Assembly (NCBI GenBank): GCA_929200395.1
Contig: CAKMZJ010000006.1
Span: forward strand, 1-48,657
Length of the DNA: 48,657 bases
From: Candidatus Gorgonimonas eunicellae
GTDB taxonomy: Bacteria; Pseudomonadota; Gammaproteobacteria; Pseudomonadales; Endozoicomonadaceae
Direction: 5' to 3'
Position numbers and translations under genes: made by a program
Shown: one piece after another, positions 46,390-48,657 of the stretch
How positions within the stretch are numbered: the stretch's first letter is position 1
How the letters are laid out: each line of letters starts with the position of its first letter
Notes under the pieces: model-generated
Told to the model about the DNA's origin: nothing
The model's database searches: none
The model's input: the letters and a program-made list of their open reading frames with translations, nothing else

Positions 46390-48657
46390 ATGCAAGTAAA
46401 TAATAATAGAATTAATTCTCTACATAGCAGAGAACAAACATCACAAGAAATTATTGTAACTAATAATTCAGAAGCTATGAATATAAAAAGAAATAAAATT
46501 TTTTTTACTGCAATTGATCTAGGAAATAATGATGTGGATATTAGCTGTATAAAACAACATAGCGATATAGAAAATATATATTTTTATGATAAAATCTTCA
46601 ACGCTGATTTTGAGGAAGTAAAAAAATATTTCATTGATCAAGTTATAAAATTAAAAGAGTTAGATGACTTTTATTGTGAGGGTAATCATCAACAAGTACT
46701 AAACACTTTTACAACAAAAATAAAAACACAGGTAGAATCTAATGAAAAATCATTAAAGAATGATTTAGTAGTTACTCTTCATAGTCTATATGAATTAAAT
46801 AAAACATTAATAAATTTACAATATGAAATACAAATTAAGCCATCTACAACTATTAGTAAATATAATGTTAGTTTAAGGTTAGATGAATGTATAGAGGGGT
46901 TAGATAAATGTTGGCCTGGTATATATACTAGGTTAAATAATGAATGTGAAATTTTAAAGTCTATGCAACACGGATTATTAGGGAAAATTTATTTAATCAA
47001 AAAAGATATATTTAGAGAGGTTGCTATACAATATATAAATAAAGAAAGAAAGCAGAATCCAGAAGAGCTTTTTATTTGGAATGAAGTGCATTCATTTAAT
47101 TCACTGAATAATCTTAGTTCGGGAGCATTAGGTTTAAATAATATATACGATAAATATGCAACTACACACTTAGATTTTAAAAAAGCAGAAGATTTTATTG
47201 AGCTATCACAAATAGAGGTTTCTTCAGCAAAAATAACCTATAGATTAGCACAAGAAATATACGACAAATTAGTAGATGTTTTAACTGAAAATTCAATGCG
47301 ATCTTGGTTGACAGAAGATAAGACCGATTCTGAACTAGATTTTGAAACTGATGAATTAGAAAAGAATATTTTTATTCCTAACAACATGCTTTTTAATGTA
47401 GAAGCAAATAAAAAATTAACTATGGATAAAATATTAACTATTACAGAAATCAAAACTGAAGAAAATGAACTTAATACGCTATATAGTCTTAAATATAGTA
47501 GAGAGAAAATTAATTTATGGGTCGCTGATAGTTTAATGCCTAATATAGCTAACATATTAGTAACTGATATTTTTGATACAAAAAAGAATAGCTATTTTAG
47601 TATCGCAACTATAGATTATATGTTTTTTTGGGTTTGTGATCAACAGCATTCTTATTCTTTAGATGTTTTATATGAAGTTGACTACAATAATTATATGCCT
47701 TTACAATTATCTCATATTCAGCAAATAGATTTTATTAATTTTTCTAATGTTGATTATAAGAATCATCCTTGCTTGTTTAAGAACCCTAAAAAAATGGAGG
47801 CGAGTATCTCATTCGTTAACCAAGCAATGTTACAAACTAATAATGTAGTAGACATTATTAATTTTTTAGCTAGCGAATATATTGTAAAATTAAATAAAAC
47901 ATCTTTACTGTTAAACACAATTTACAACATACTTATAGATAAATTAACAAATAAATATTTTTTTTATGATTGTCAGTATACTGATATTTTACACAATACA
48001 GCAAAAATAATTAAAATTAAGTGGTTATTATTTATGGCTTGTATGAATGGTAATTATAATATTATTAACGATTGTATTAGTTTTGTTCTAAATAATAATA
48101 AACTTAATGTTGCTCAAAAAGTAGATATTCTCCAAACAAAAACACTACCTAATAATGCTATGTCCTTTATATTACGTTATGGATACAGTGATATAGTTAG
48201 TAAATATATTAACTATATATTATCTTGTGATGAGTTTACTGCAGCACAAAAATCAGAACTGCTACTGATGACCTACAACGATATTCCTGGTTTATCTATT
48301 GCACTAGAATTAGGTTGTTATAAAGCAGTTAGTAAATATATGGAACTGGTATTAGCCTATAAAGAATTTACTTCTGATAAAAAATTAAAATTAATTAAAT
48401 CTAAAAGTATTAAAGGTTACATTGGTTTATATTCATCCTTACAAAATGGTCATACTAAAACAATTAGTGTATATATTAGACTTGTTTTAGGATGTAAAGA
48501 ATTTACTCCTAAACAAAAACTAGAACTTATAAGAGCTGAAAATATTAATGGTTGTCTTGGTCTGTATATAGTATTACAGCGTGGTTATTATAAAATAGTT
48601 AATGAATATATTAGACTTGTTTTAGAATATAAAGAATTTACTACCGATGAAAAGCTA
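46390..48657 (+). CDS. Large protein with ShET2/OspD3-type C-terminal repeats, incomplete
   Basis: An open frame of 756 codons that runs off the window end without a stop. The N-terminal ~540 residues (MQVNNNRINSLHS onward) are soluble, Asn/Lys-rich and not recognised. From W545 there are at least five tandem units of about 40-44 residues with the pattern GLxxALQNGHxxxIxxYIxLVLxxKEFTxxxKLxLIxAxxING, the last three clearest. This repeat is very like the ankyrin-related repeats of Shigella ShET2/OspD3 (LQNGHxxxIxAYGEL text). Such repeats mediate host-protein contacts. The start is ATG 46390 by first Met; no good ribosome-binding site is seen. It is likely an effector, but the ShET2 N-terminal protease-like region is not seen here. 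Confidence 0.72.
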   Translation, partial: MQVNNNRINSLHSREQTSQEIIVTNNSEAMNIKRNKIFFTAIDLGNNDVDISCIKQHSDIENIYFYDKIFNADFEEVKKYFIDQVIKLKELDDFYCEGNHQQVLNTFTTKIKTQVESNEKSLKNDLVVTLHSLYELNKTLINLQYEIQIKPSTTISKYNVSLRLDECIEGLDKCWPGIYTRLNNECEILKSMQHGLLGKIYLIKKDIFREVAIQYINKERKQNPEELFIWNEVHSFNSLNNLSSGALGLNNIYDKYATTHLDFKKAEDFIELSQIEVSSAKITYRLAQEIYDKLVDVLTENSMRSWLTEDKTDSELDFETDELEKNIFIPNNMLFNVEANKKLTMDKILTITEIKTEENELNTLYSLKYSREKINLWVADSLMPNIANILVTDIFDTKKNSYFSIATIDYMFFWVCDQQHSYSLDVLYEVDYNNYMPLQLSHIQQIDFINFSNVDYKNHPCLFKNPKKMEASISFVNQAMLQTNNVVDIINFLASEYIVKLNKTSLLLNTIYNILIDKLTNKYFFYDCQYTDILHNTAKIIKIKWLLFMACMNGNYNIINDCISFVLNNNKLNVAQKVDILQTKTLPNNAMSFILRYGYSDIVSKYINYILSCDEFTAAQKSELLLMTYNDIPGLSIALELGCYKAVSKYMELVLAYKEFTSDKKLKLIKSKSIKGYIGLYSSLQNGHTKTISVYIRLVLGCKEFTPKQKLELIRAENINGCLGLYIVLQRGYYKIVNEYIRLVLEYKEFTTDEKL

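Noticed and set aside
47238..47555. 105-codon minus-strand frame in the last gene
   Set aside because: Antisense of the long repeat-protein gene with no coding support.

Overview
The window is a very AT-rich stretch (about 30% G+C by eye) from a gammaproteobacterium. This rests on gene content and order: hflK-hflC-purA-rnr on the left, yceD-rpmF-plsX on the right, class II dihydroorotase PyrC, ProQ/FinO, BamB and an SdaC-type permease. The host-interaction-like proteins, the decayed mobile DNA, the many intergenic palindromes and the broken-up housekeeping operons point to an intracellular or host-associated bacterium. I cannot name the genus.

Layout. 1-1650: end of a dispersed repeat, a QueD/PTPS-like enzyme and a ProQ/FinO RNA chaperone. 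2187-8397: an accessory block on the + strand holding a 1385-residue protein with two eukaryote-type C2H2 zinc fingers, a helical repeat array and a bipartite NLS-like motif; a secreted protein with a 10-cysteine Ly6/uPAR (three-finger) pattern; and a single-pass membrane protein whose frame is broken at a T10 run. 8959-15611: hflK, hflC, purA, rnr and a small membrane protein. 16086-19889: an inverted-repeat element, serine-type permease, rdgB, hemW and thioredoxin. 20210-20380: an orphan IS200/IS605 right end resembling an omega RNA. 20569-24670: a minus-strand accessory cluster with a C-terminal J-domain protein and three two-TM proteins, at least two of them paralogous. 24814-30736: uppP, tsaB, adk, rubredoxin, rplY, tsf and rpsB with a very long Lys/Ala tail. 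32041-36387: nupC, a large unknown helical protein and an exported peptide deformylase. 36458-37372: a lipoprotein with a kinase-like fold lacking the catalytic Asp. 37650-44061: dapA, pyrC, a TPR/retropepsin-like protease, plsX, rpmF, yceD and bamB. 44264-48657: a HopA1-like candidate effector, a tnpB remnant cut by a repeat element, and the start of a large protein with ShET2/OspD3-type repeats that runs off the window.

How it fits together. Housekeeping genes (translation, purine/pyrimidine and lysine/cell-wall precursors, phospholipid and isoprenoid carrier supply, outer membrane assembly) alternate with candidate host-directed proteins. A small family of inverted-repeat elements, about 270 bp when complete, plus solitary hairpins that look like their fused ends, is spread through the intergenic DNA and sits at the edges of several accessory genes. 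The most unusual content is the C2H2 zinc-finger gene and the Ly6-like gene, both of which look like eukaryotic protein modules carried by a bacterium.
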